Shown piece after piece: positions 35,396 to 43,842 of a DNA stretch of 64,000 nt. The stretch's first letter is position 1. Each line of letters begins with the position of its first letter. A program made the position numbers and the translations under genes. The notes below the pieces were generated by a model. The model made no database searches and was not told the origin of the DNA. It saw nothing but the letters and a program-made list of their open reading frames with translations. Source of the DNA: Clostridia bacterium (GTDB taxonomy: Bacteria > Bacillota > Clostridia > Oscillospirales > Acutalibacteraceae); assembly GCA_017549105.1 (NCBI GenBank), contig JAFYVN010000012.1, forward strand, positions 62,001-126,000, given 5' to 3'.

Positions 35396-37342
35396 TTATT
35401 CTTCAATTACAACCATCTGATGAATGTTTACCTCAGGTACAGTGAATTTTACTTTACTGTCGGTGTATTCAAAATCAAGTTTTTCTTCCGACGGTGCAAG
35501 ATAAACATTTGAGGGCTTTGAACCGGTTTTTGCGCTGCATTCAACGTTATAAAGAGGAACGGTATCTTCGATAACCTCGGTGTTTGTGCCTCTGACAGAT
35601 GTGTGGGCAAAAAGCAGATGAAGAATATTTCTCTTTTCGCTTTCCTGCCTTGTGTATGTAACAACGGCTCTGTCGGGAATTGCAGCGGTAACCGTTGCAT
35701 CGTCACCCATAAGAGTTTTTGCAACGTGTGTGAAAATTTCCTTGAAGCAGAGGTGACCGCCGGTTGCATATGCGGTAAAGATATCCCATCCGATGTATGC
35801 AACATTGCCTTTGATTGCAATTCCGGGGAAGCTTTCGTCGGGATTGTTGGGAGCGTGTATGTGAGAGCAGAAATGCTCGAGAGTTCTGTTGAAATAAGGG
35901 TTCTGCATATATGCCGCAACCTGACAGTCTTTTGCTTCAAATTTATAAGAATTGCAGCGCATAACGTATTCTGTTGTGCCGTTGACAGTATCGAAACAAG
36001 GAATGAAATAGGTCGGGCTGAATTCGTTTATGCCTTTGTACTCCGCACCGATATCAAGGAAGAAATTGCCGTCTTTTATAAGAGCTTCACCGCTTGCAAT
36101 AATTTTTCCGCCGTTTTCGGCAAAGGTTTTGATTTTTTCAATTGTTTTATCCGAAAGTCCGCCTACATCGGGAAGAACAAGCATCTTATATTTTGAAAAA
36201 TCCATTGCGCTGTCAATGAAATTATACAGATAATTATTCTCAAGCAGCATTCTGTTTGCACCGAAATCGGCTCTGTGGTCACGGTTGCCTGTGAGCGATT
36301 CTGCACTTAATACGGCAATATCTGCAACATTGACTGCACCGTTGAGCCACGGCTCTTTTTCTTCGATAAGAGAATAAGCCTTGCCTATGAGATTGTAGGT
36401 TGACATATTCATATCACCGAGCGGATGCATCTGATCTCCGATTGAGCAGCCCGCACCGTTTGCAACGCTCAGAGCAGTTTCGTAAATAAGAGCGTTAGGA
36501 TGTTTGAAACCGCCGAATTCACCCCAGCTGTGGTGGAATTTACCGGTCATTCCGAGATAATCTGCGTCTTTGAGTGAGCGCACATAAGCTGCGGAAAGCG
36601 GAAAGTGGTCGTAACCCCAACCGCCTGTGGGAAGGCTTTCGAGTTCAAGATGACTGTTGCTTTCGATAAAATTATAATCACCCTTTGGAATGTGACCGCT
36701 GTTGTGGAAAACAGTTGCCGTGTCACTGTGTTTTCTGACAGCGGCATTTGTGGCTTCGATGTATTTGTAAAGAGTTTTAACTGCAAAATTCCAACGGTCG
36801 TCTTCATTGTTGATGTCCAGTCCGAGTTCCTTCATATCAGCTCTGCATTTGTCGCAGTAGCATTCTCTGGCTGCAATGATGTCGAGGAAGATTCCGCAGG
36901 GGTTATATTTGACCATAACCTCTTCAATCTGAGCGCAGAGAAAATCAAGATATCCCGTGTTGAAGCAAAGGTGATGAAAATGAACTTCGTTTTCGAATTC
37001 TTCTTGCTCTTTTTTGTCCGGTGAGCAAACATAACGCCATTCGGGGCGCTTGATGAATTCTTTTTCGTCGTATCCTGCCGAAATATATACGGGTGCATTA
37101 ACGTCAATTTCCTTGCAGGCTTCAAGCTGTGCACCGAGAAGATCAAAATCAAGGCAAGGGTGCATTTCATTAACATCTGTGGGATGATACGACCATCCGT
37201 GATGGCATTTTGAGAAGACTGTTATTGAGTTGACGTGACCTGCTTTGAGTGCAGCCTGAAACTGCTCTTTGGAAAAGTTTGTTCCTACTGGTATTGTGCC
37301 GTTTGTATGAAAATCAAGATGAACCTGTCTTTTTCTGAGCAT
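35396..37342 (-). CDS. GHL6-like putative glycosidase with GH42-type trimerisation domain
   Basis: A 648-residue protein without signal peptide. The N-terminal barrel (~1-340) begins RQVHLDFHTNGTIP and contains GIFLDIIAARECYCDKCR, typical of hypothetical glycosyl hydrolase family 6 (GHL6, GH-A-like). It continues into a flavodoxin-like domain (~340-480, KMLVLPDVGGLSDKTIEKIKTFAENGGKII) like the beta-galactosidase trimerisation domain of GH42, and a C-terminal beta domain. CYCDKCR may bind metal. Substrate unknown; GH29-like fucosidases and GH42 galactosidases are alternatives. Strong promoter upstream (37383-37411) and AGGAGA ribosome site. Confidence 0.7.
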   Translation of the reverse strand: MLRKRQVHLDFHTNGTIPVGTNFSKEQFQAALKAGHVNSITVFSKCHHGWSYHPTDVNEMHPCLDFDLLGAQLEACKEIDVNAPVYISAGYDEKEFIKRPEWRYVCSPDKKEQEEFENEVHFHHLCFNTGYLDFLCAQIEEVMVKYNPCGIFLDIIAARECYCDKCRADMKELGLDINNEDDRWNFAVKTLYKYIEATNAAVRKHSDTATVFHNSGHIPKGDYNFIESNSHLELESLPTGGWGYDHFPLSAAYVRSLKDADYLGMTGKFHHSWGEFGGFKHPNALIYETALSVANGAGCSIGDQMHPLGDMNMSTYNLIGKAYSLIEEKEPWLNGAVNVADIAVLSAESLTGNRDHRADFGANRMLLENNYLYNFIDSAMDFSKYKMLVLPDVGGLSDKTIEKIKTFAENGGKIIASGEALIKDGNFFLDIGAEYKGINEFSPTYFIPCFDTVNGTTEYVMRCNSYKFEAKDCQVAAYMQNPYFNRTLEHFCSHIHAPNNPDESFPGIAIKGNVAYIGWDIFTAYATGGHLCFKEIFTHVAKTLMGDDATVTAAIPDRAVVTYTRQESEKRNILHLLFAHTSVRGTNTEVIEDTVPLYNVECSAKTGSKPSNVYLAPSEEKLDFEYTDSKVKFTVPEVNIHQMVVIEE

Positions 37343-37382
37343 AGCTTGTTTCTCCTATATATTATTTATAGTTTATGCCTTT

Positions 37383-37411
37383 ATTATATATGTACTTTCT
37401 TGAAATTTCAA
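37383..37411 (-). promoter_or_regulatory. Promoter of the GHL6-like gene
   Basis: Minus strand TTGAAA (37406-37411), 17-nt spacer, TATAAT (37383-37388). A 12-bp palindrome TTGAAATTTCAA (37400-37411) covers the -35 and could be a regulator site shared with the divergent isomerase gene. Confidence 0.65.
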
Positions 37412-37474
37412 CATTGTTTTTTGGCGTGCAATGTGGTAAACTGAAAACCAATATGTTTTAATGGGGGAGTTCGG

Positions 37475-38221
37475 GTGCGTTTCGGTTTTACTTCAACAAC
37501 ACTAAGGCAAATCAGGAACATCGAAAAAATTGTTGAGATTGCAAAACGTGTTGGTGCGGAATGTATCGAATGGGGCGGAGATATTCACGTTACGGATATC
37601 GAAACTGCCAAAAGAGCAAAAATTCTCTGCGACAAAGCCGGTATACGTATTTGTTCCTACGGCAGTTATTACCGTGTCGGAAGCGGTAATGAAGCAGAGT
37701 GGAGAAAAATATGTGAAATTGCAAGTGCGATGAATGCGGAAACAGTTCGCGTATGGCTCGGAAAAGCCGACAGCGAAAAGACTGATGACGAAACATACAC
37801 AAGGCTTGTTGCCGATGCAAAATCCATGTGCACCGTTGCTGCTGAATACGGCATAAATGTTTGCCCCGAATGCCACGGTAATACATACAACAACAATACC
37901 GACGCTTTTCTGAAAATCCGTCAGGATGTCGGTTTTGATAATTTTACAACCTATTTTCAGTCGCTTTACAGACGTAAGGAATACGACCTCGACCGCATAG
38001 AAAGAACTCTGCCGTATATCGGCTGTGTTCACGTATCATATTTTGAACAGTTCAGAGAGCAGTTTCCGAAACTTGATCCGTGCTATATGGATGAACTTCT
38101 CAAAAAACTTTCGGAATGCGGATATGACGGTGATGTGCTTGTGGAATTTGTATTTTTTTCATATCGGTACGGTATGCCGTCGGAACTGAAAAAAGAATTG
38201 AAAAAACTTAAAAATAATTGA
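37475..38221 (+). CDS. Sugar phosphate isomerase/epimerase family (AP-endonuclease-2 fold)
   Basis: A 248-residue TIM-barrel protein of the xylose-isomerase-like superfamily: N-terminal TSTTLRQ, VGAECIEWGGDIHV, the metal-site glutamates in CPECHGN and near LVEFVFF, and GCVHVSYF. Members are keto-sugar epimerases, inosose isomerases or related enzymes; the specific reaction is not visible. The start is a GTG with a GGGGGAG ribosome site 5 nt upstream. The ABC exporter genes follow 32 nt later on the same strand. Confidence 0.75.
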   Translation: MRFGFTSTTLRQIRNIEKIVEIAKRVGAECIEWGGDIHVTDIETAKRAKILCDKAGIRICSYGSYYRVGSGNEAEWRKICEIASAMNAETVRVWLGKADSEKTDDETYTRLVADAKSMCTVAAEYGINVCPECHGNTYNNNTDAFLKIRQDVGFDNFTTYFQSLYRRKEYDLDRIERTLPYIGCVHVSYFEQFREQFPKLDPCYMDELLKKLSECGYDGDVLVEFVFFSYRYGMPSELKKELKKLKNN

Positions 38222-38253
38222 TACCGACTATTGTGTGAAAGGGGGAGTATCTG

Positions 38254-40071
38254 ATGAGCCATAAGCTGAAAAAAGAGAAAGGTTCTTCTTTTAAAAATGT
38301 TATATATGCTCTCAAAACCGTGCATCAGTGTGCACCGCTTCTGACATCTTCGTTTGTTATTGTTCAGACGGCGCATTGGTTTTTTACAAGATTTATACAG
38401 GAAATTCTGTTTCTCAAACTTCTTCTCGGACTCATCGAAAACGGTGGCAGCTTCAAGGAGTTTGCTTTTCTTGTCTGCCTATTTGCAGGTGCCGGACTTC
38501 TTGCAAAAGGCACGGATTGCCTTACCGACTATTTTGTGTGCACAAGGTTGAAATATGTCTATAAAAATCTTAATGACCGCATTTTCAGAAAAGCGGTCAG
38601 AGTTGATATGGCTTGTTATGAAACTCCGGAATTTTATGATAAATATAAGCGTGCAACCGAGATAGTTTCTAATGACCACTTCCATGCATTCTGCTATAAT
38701 TTTGCAAATGTTTTTGCGGGGACAGTTACCTCGGTATTCCTTGTTATCTATGTCGTTTCAATCGATTACAGATTGCTTTTTATCCTTCTTTTTGCAGTGG
38801 CGGTTGTTATTGCGGGTTCAATAAAGGGTAAACTCGAGGTAAAAAAAGACAGAGAGATGACATCTCACAAGCGATCAAAGGAATATGTAAAAAGAACTGT
38901 ATTTTTGCGTGATTTTGCAAAGGATATCCGTACTTCGGGCATCTATGATGTTATGCATAACCGATTCAGAACCGCTGTTGAAAAAAACAGAGAAATTATC
39001 AAAAACTACGGTGTCAGAATGATGATTCTTGAGGTTATCGGCGGAATTTTCGGCAGGGCATTACCCGTTGTTTCAGCTTATTCTTATGCTGCTTACCGTT
39101 TTGTGTGGAAACGTAATCTTGCGATTTCGGATTTCTCGGTTATTGTAACTGCCGTAAGCAACCTCAAGGATGTGCTCAACAATCTCAGCGATGCAGTTGC
39201 AAAGCTCCGCCAGGAAGCCGAGTATTTTGCAAATCTGAAAGAGTTTATGGAATATGAGTCCAAGGTTGTCGGCAGTGATAAAAAAGCGGATGAGCTTGAA
39301 ACTCTCGAATTCAAAGATGTTCATTTTACTTATCCGGGTGCAAAAAAAGCTTCCCTTAAAGGTTTGTCGTTTAAAATAAATAAAGGCGAAACAGTTGCGG
39401 TTGTCGGCAAAAACGGTGCCGGCAAAACAACGTTTGTAAAGCTTCTTCTGCGTTTTTATGACCCTGACAGCGGTGTTATTCTTTATAACGGAACCGATAT
39501 ACGTGATTACGATGTTCAGTCTCTTCGTGAACGGCTTGCAACTGTTTTTCAGGATTACAAGGTGTTTGCTCTTACGGTTAACGAAAATGTGCTTTGCCGT
39601 GAAATTCAGGAAGAATCAGATCGTATTGCCGTTGAATCTGCTTTAAGATCAGCAGGTATTTATGAACGTATATCGTCGCTCCCCGAGAAGAGCGAAACGG
39701 TGTTTACCCGTGAGTTTGACGAAAAAGGCACGGGTCTATCGGGCGGTGAGCAGCAGAAACTCTGCGCAGCAAGAATGTTTGCAAAAGATTTTGACCTTGC
39801 GATACTTGATGAACCGTCTTCTGCACTTGACCCGATTGCGGAATATAAAATGTACGAAAGTCTTATTGAGGCAACAAAAGATAAGACTGTTATATATATT
39901 TCCCACCGTCTTTCGAGTGCCGTTCTTTCGGACAGAGTTTGTGTGTTTGAAAACGGTAAGGTAAGCGAAAGCGGAACTCACGAAAAGCTTATGGAAGACG
40001 GTAAAGGTTATTTCGAAATGTTCACTCTTCAGGCATCGAGCTATAAAGACGGTGAAAGGAGTGTGGGCTGA
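38254..40071 (+). CDS. ABC exporter half-transporter 1 (TM + ATPase)
   Basis: A 605-residue fused exporter. Residues ~1-330 form the six-helix membrane domain with a conserved EYVKRTVFLRDFAKDIR-like coupling region; residues ~345-600 form the ATPase with Walker A GKNGAGKT (385-392), signature LSGGEQQ (495-501), Walker B ending LDEP with catalytic E520, and the H-loop SHR. All motifs look active. It pairs with the next gene, only 1 nt away, as a heterodimer. Heterodimeric exporters of this type carry lipids, peptides or drugs out of the cell; with no peptide precursor nearby the cargo is unknown. GGGGGAG ribosome site. Confidence 0.88.
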   Translation: MSHKLKKEKGSSFKNVIYALKTVHQCAPLLTSSFVIVQTAHWFFTRFIQEILFLKLLLGLIENGGSFKEFAFLVCLFAGAGLLAKGTDCLTDYFVCTRLKYVYKNLNDRIFRKAVRVDMACYETPEFYDKYKRATEIVSNDHFHAFCYNFANVFAGTVTSVFLVIYVVSIDYRLLFILLFAVAVVIAGSIKGKLEVKKDREMTSHKRSKEYVKRTVFLRDFAKDIRTSGIYDVMHNRFRTAVEKNREIIKNYGVRMMILEVIGGIFGRALPVVSAYSYAAYRFVWKRNLAISDFSVIVTAVSNLKDVLNNLSDAVAKLRQEAEYFANLKEFMEYESKVVGSDKKADELETLEFKDVHFTYPGAKKASLKGLSFKINKGETVAVVGKNGAGKTTFVKLLLRFYDPDSGVILYNGTDIRDYDVQSLRERLATVFQDYKVFALTVNENVLCREIQEESDRIAVESALRSAGIYERISSLPEKSETVFTREFDEKGTGLSGGEQQKLCAARMFAKDFDLAILDEPSSALDPIAEYKMYESLIEATKDKTVIYISHRLSSAVLSDRVCVFENGKVSESGTHEKLMEDGKGYFEMFTLQASSYKDGERSVG

Positions 40072-40072
40072 T

Positions 40073-41863
40073 ATGAAAAAAGGAATAAAGCAGACGCACA
40101 GCACTGTCTCTAATATATTCTTTATGCTTAAACTGATGTTCAAGGTATCGCCGTGGCTTGTAATCGGTGAGATTTTTGAGCAGGTTATGGGTGCGCTGCC
40201 GAGTAAACTGATAGCGGTTATCGGTCTTAAATACATAATTGACGAAGTTCAGAACGGCGGAGAACCCAAGAGGATAATTTTCGGCATTGCCGCAATGCTT
40301 GCGGTTATTGTTGTGTGCGAAATATTTACCAATGTTTTTTATGAGCTTTTTGTTCATAGAGAACGTGAAAAAATGGATCTCGGAATACAATCCGTATTTT
40401 ATGAGAAAGCGGCAAAGCTTGATATGTCAAAATACGATGATCCGGGATTTTACAGCGATTTTATTCTTTCGATTGAAAACACGGCAGATAACCTGAGGAA
40501 TGTTCTTGATCTTGTCAGAGGGTATGTCGAGCAGCTTATTTCGTTTGTTGCGGTTGCTGCAATTATGTTTTCGATTGACCCTGCCTGCCTTGCTATTGTG
40601 CTTATTTCGGTTATTCTTTTTATTCCCCTCGGTAAATATACGGGCAGTCTTCAGACGGAGCGAAGAGAAGCCGTAACCGAAAAGCACCGCCGAGGCGATT
40701 ATTTTGCAAGAATATTCTATCTTCCCGACTATGCGGGAGAAATAAGAACAAGCGGGATATATCCGCTTCTTCGTAAACGCTTCAATGAAAGTGCGGATGA
40801 CGTCATAAAAACACAGAAAAGATATATCAGAAAGCTTGACGGTTTGTTCTTTATTCAGGAATTTTCGGTTCAGGTTATCGGATTTATGCTCATTCTCAGT
40901 CTTTATATCGGATATCAGACTATTGTTACGGAAAAAATGTCGGCGGGCGATTTTGTTGCAACTTTCAACGGTGCTGTTCAGATCGGCGCAAGTGTTCTTT
41001 ATCTTACTGTTTACAGCCTCAGAAATTTCACCGAGCGATCAAAGATGATTGAAAAATGCCGTAACTTCCTTGCTGTTGAAAGCAAAATTATCGATGGAAA
41101 ACACATTGCAAAGAACGGCAAACCCGAAACAATCAGTGTAGAAAATGTGTCGTTTGCTTATGAAGGTAACGATAGGGATTGTATAAACGGTATATCGTTT
41201 GAAATCAAGCCGGGCGAAAAAATCGCGCTTGTCGGTTATAACGGTGCAGGAAAGACCACGCTTACCAATCTTATCCTTCGTCTTTATGATGTAAAAGACG
41301 GTTCAATTAAAATAGGTGGCAGAGATATAAGAGAAGAAACCGTTATGAGTCACAGGGCAAGGTTTGCTGCCGTTTTTCAGGATTTCAGTCTTTTTGGCGC
41401 AACTGTCGGAGAGAATGTTGCAATGACAACTGAGCATGACAGCGACAGGGTGCTTGAAGCACTTAAACTTGCGGGGTTCAGCAAAGAGCTTCCCAACGGT
41501 GCGGATACCATATTGCTCAAGGAGTTTGATGATGACGGCCTTATGCTTTCGGGCGGTGAACAGCAGAAGCTCGCAATTGCAAGAGTTTTTTATAAGCAGT
41601 GTCCCTATATCATCCTCGATGAGCCTTCTGCCAATCTTGACCCCGTTTCGGAATATGAACTCAACAAAGCGATAAGCGACGGTTGTGAAGACAGAACGGT
41701 TATCTTTATTTCTCACAGGCTTTCAACAACCCGTCACGCAGACAGAATTATTATGCTCGAAAACGGCAGAATAGTTGAACTCGGCAGTCACGACGAGCTT
41801 ATGAAAAAAGACGGCAAGTACGCATATATGTTCCGTCTGCAGGCTGAAAAGTATACGGTCTGA
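40073..41863 (+). CDS. ABC exporter half-transporter 2 (TM + ATPase)
   Basis: A 596-residue fused exporter built like its neighbour: six-helix membrane domain (~1-330) and ATPase with Walker A GYNGAGKT (388-395), LSGGEQQ (492-498), Walker B DE at 516-517 and SHR. Both subunits keep the catalytic Glu, so there is no obvious degenerate ATP site as in TM287/288-type pairs. The ATG at 40073 is preceded by GAAAGGAG inside the end of gene 1; the longer frame from 40052 starts within that ribosome site. The two genes are translationally coupled. Confidence 0.88.
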   Translation: MKKGIKQTHSTVSNIFFMLKLMFKVSPWLVIGEIFEQVMGALPSKLIAVIGLKYIIDEVQNGGEPKRIIFGIAAMLAVIVVCEIFTNVFYELFVHREREKMDLGIQSVFYEKAAKLDMSKYDDPGFYSDFILSIENTADNLRNVLDLVRGYVEQLISFVAVAAIMFSIDPACLAIVLISVILFIPLGKYTGSLQTERREAVTEKHRRGDYFARIFYLPDYAGEIRTSGIYPLLRKRFNESADDVIKTQKRYIRKLDGLFFIQEFSVQVIGFMLILSLYIGYQTIVTEKMSAGDFVATFNGAVQIGASVLYLTVYSLRNFTERSKMIEKCRNFLAVESKIIDGKHIAKNGKPETISVENVSFAYEGNDRDCINGISFEIKPGEKIALVGYNGAGKTTLTNLILRLYDVKDGSIKIGGRDIREETVMSHRARFAAVFQDFSLFGATVGENVAMTTEHDSDRVLEALKLAGFSKELPNGADTILLKEFDDDGLMLSGGEQQKLAIARVFYKQCPYIILDEPSANLDPVSEYELNKAISDGCEDRTVIFISHRLSTTRHADRIIMLENGRIVELGSHDELMKKDGKYAYMFRLQAEKYTV

Positions 41864-41894
41864 GTCGTAAATATGTAATATTTTTAAATGTCTA

Positions 41895-41923
41895 TTGACA
41901 AAATTGGCAAAAGAGTGTATTAT
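41895..41923 (+). promoter_or_regulatory. Promoter of the aryl-pyruvate oxidation operon
   Basis: TTGACA (41895-41900), 17-nt spacer, TATTAT (41918-41923); predicted start near 41930, leaving a leader of about 137 nt before the first gene. Confidence 0.8.
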
Positions 41924-41943
41924 AGAAAACACTTTAATACACA

Positions 41944-42031
41944 AAAGCTTTAAAGCTTTAAAGGTCAAAACAGACACAGAGAACAGAGTGACGTGGCTTT
42001 TTGCTTCGCCACTCTGAATTGTGTTTTTTAC
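41944..42031 (+). promoter_or_regulatory. Operon leader with 16-bp palindrome and attenuator-like hairpin
   Basis: AAAGCTTTAAAGCTTT (41944-41959) is a perfect palindrome just after the start site. Then CAGAGTG (41984-41990) pairs with CACTCTG (42010-42016), with outer ACAC/GTGT pairs, followed by six T (42024-42029): a terminator-like structure before the first gene. An alternative GTGGC/GCCAC pairing competes. No T-box sequence is seen. Could be operator plus attenuator. Confidence 0.5.
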
Positions 42032-42066
42032 ATTAATTCACAAAACAATTTAAGGAATGATAAAAT

Positions 42067-43713
42067 ATGCCAATCACAGAATTTCTTGAACAAAATGCAA
42101 AACTTTATCCGAATGACGTTGCTCTTGTTGAAATCAATCCTGAGCTTCAGGAAAAGAGCCGTGTTACATGGCGTGAATATTCGCTTATCGAGCAAGGCGC
42201 AAACGGCGACGGCAGAAGCGAAATCACCTGGGAAGACTTTGATAAGAGAGCTAACAGATTTGCCAATCTTCTTCTTTCAAGAGGCATAAAGAAGGGCGAC
42301 AGAGTTGCTATCCTTCTTATGAACTGCATCGAATATCTTCCCATTTACTTCGGTATTCTCAAAACAGGTGCGCTCGCAGTACCTCTCAACTACAGATATA
42401 CTGCGGATGAAATCAAATATTGCCTTAAGCTTTCCGAAAGCGATGCAATTGTTTTCGGACCCGAATTTACAGGCCGTATGGAGCAGATTTGTGACCGCAT
42501 TCCCGATGTAAGACTTAAATTCTATATCGGCGGAGACTGCCCCACTTTTGCAGAAAGCTACAATAAGCTTGTCACATATTGCACATCCAAAAAGCCTGAT
42601 GTTGCGGTTACAGACAATGAATACGCAGCTATCTATTTCTCATCGGGTACAACCGGTTTCCCCAAGGCTATTCTTCATGCTCACAAGGCTCTTGTTCATT
42701 CATGCAAGGTTGAGCAGAATCATCATATGCAGACCAAAGACGATGTTTTTCTCTGCATTCCGCCTCTCTATCATACCGGTGCAAAAATGCATTGGTTTGG
42801 TTCACTTCTTGTGGGCGGTAAAGCAGTTCTTCTCAAGGGTGCAAAACCCGAATGGATTATCAAAGCTGTTTCAGAGGAGAAATGTTCAATCGTATGGCTT
42901 CTTGTGCCTTGGGCACAGGATATCCTCGATGCAATCGACAGAGGGGATATCGACATCGACAGATTCAATCTTTCTCAGTGGAGGCTTATGCATATCGGCG
43001 CACAGCCTGTTCCGCCCAGTCTTATCAAGAGATGGCTCGAGAAGTTCCCTCATCATAAATATGATACAAACTACGGTCTGAGCGAATCAATCGGACCCGG
43101 CTGTGTACACCTTGGTGTTGACAATGTTCATAAGGTCGGTGCAATCGGCAAGGCAGGTTATGGTTGGGAAACCAAGATTGTTGATGAAAACGGCAACGAA
43201 GTCGAAAAAGGCGAGGTAGGCGAACTTGCTGTCAAGGGGCCCGGCGTTATGCTTTGCTACTTTAACGATGAAAGAGCAACTAATGAAGTTCTTCATGGAG
43301 ATTGGCTCTTTACCGGTGATATGGCTCAGGAGGATGAAGACGGATTTATCTTCCTCGTAGACCGCAAGAAGGATGTTATTATTTCGGGCGGTGAAAACCT
43401 TTATCCCGTTCAGATTGAAGATTTCCTTCGCAAGCACGATGCAATCAAGGACGTTGCTGTTATCGGTCTTCCTGATGCAAGACTCGGTGAAATTGCAGCT
43501 GCGATTATCGAACTTAAAGAAGGCTGCAAGGCTGATGAAGATGATATCAACGATTTCTGCCGCGATCTTCCCAGATACAAGCGTCCTCACAGACTGATTT
43601 TTGCCGAAGTTCCCAGAAATCCTACCGGCAAAATCGAAAAGCCGAAGCTTCGCAAGATTTATTGCGGTGAAAGTCTTGTCGCATCTCAGGTTGAGATGAA
43701 ACTTGATAAATAA
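42067..43713 (+). CDS. AMP-forming acyl/aryl-CoA ligase
   Basis: A 548-residue ANL-superfamily enzyme of usual length. Motifs: YFSSGTTGFPKAI (A3, ATP-binding), YGLSESIG (A5), FTGDMA (A7), DRKKDVIISGGENLYP (hinge and A8) and the C-terminal catalytic lysine in NPTGKIEK. It converts an organic acid, CoA and ATP to acyl-CoA, AMP and PPi in the cytoplasm, or helps the reverse energy-conserving step. Its place at the head of an operon with indolepyruvate oxidoreductase and a PaaK-like ligase points to arylacetates or aryl acids as substrate. AAGGA ribosome site. Confidence 0.85.
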   Translation: MPITEFLEQNAKLYPNDVALVEINPELQEKSRVTWREYSLIEQGANGDGRSEITWEDFDKRANRFANLLLSRGIKKGDRVAILLMNCIEYLPIYFGILKTGALAVPLNYRYTADEIKYCLKLSESDAIVFGPEFTGRMEQICDRIPDVRLKFYIGGDCPTFAESYNKLVTYCTSKKPDVAVTDNEYAAIYFSSGTTGFPKAILHAHKALVHSCKVEQNHHMQTKDDVFLCIPPLYHTGAKMHWFGSLLVGGKAVLLKGAKPEWIIKAVSEEKCSIVWLLVPWAQDILDAIDRGDIDIDRFNLSQWRLMHIGAQPVPPSLIKRWLEKFPHHKYDTNYGLSESIGPGCVHLGVDNVHKVGAIGKAGYGWETKIVDENGNEVEKGEVGELAVKGPGVMLCYFNDERATNEVLHGDWLFTGDMAQEDEDGFIFLVDRKKDVIISGGENLYPVQIEDFLRKHDAIKDVAVIGLPDARLGEIAAAIIELKEGCKADEDDINDFCRDLPRYKRPHRLIFAEVPRNPTGKIEKPKLRKIYCGESLVASQVEMKLDK

Positions 43714-43757
43714 AAGTACCGTAAAGGTGATAATTTTATACTAATTTTCTATTGTAA

Positions 43758-43785
43758 TTTACATTTTCAGCTATTATAATATAAT
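43758..43785 (+). promoter_or_regulatory. Internal promoter before iorA
   Basis: TTTACA (43758-43763), 16-nt spacer, TATAAT (43780-43785); an overlapping second option is TTGTAA (43753) with TATAAT (43775). The 129-nt gap has no clear terminator, so iorA may use both this and the operon promoter. Confidence 0.55.
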
Positions 43786-43842
43786 TAAGAATATTATTTA
43801 TATAGCTACAGTTGTTATATAGTCTTATAGGAGGAAACCCAG

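Noticed and set aside
38254..41863. ABC exporter as part of a RiPP or bacteriocin system
   Set aside because: No peptidase C39 domain, no precursor peptide, no modifying enzyme nearby; the upstream gene is a sugar isomerase.
41944..42031. T-box riboswitch
   Set aside because: No AGGGTGGNACCGCG-like antiterminator sequence, and the leader is too short.
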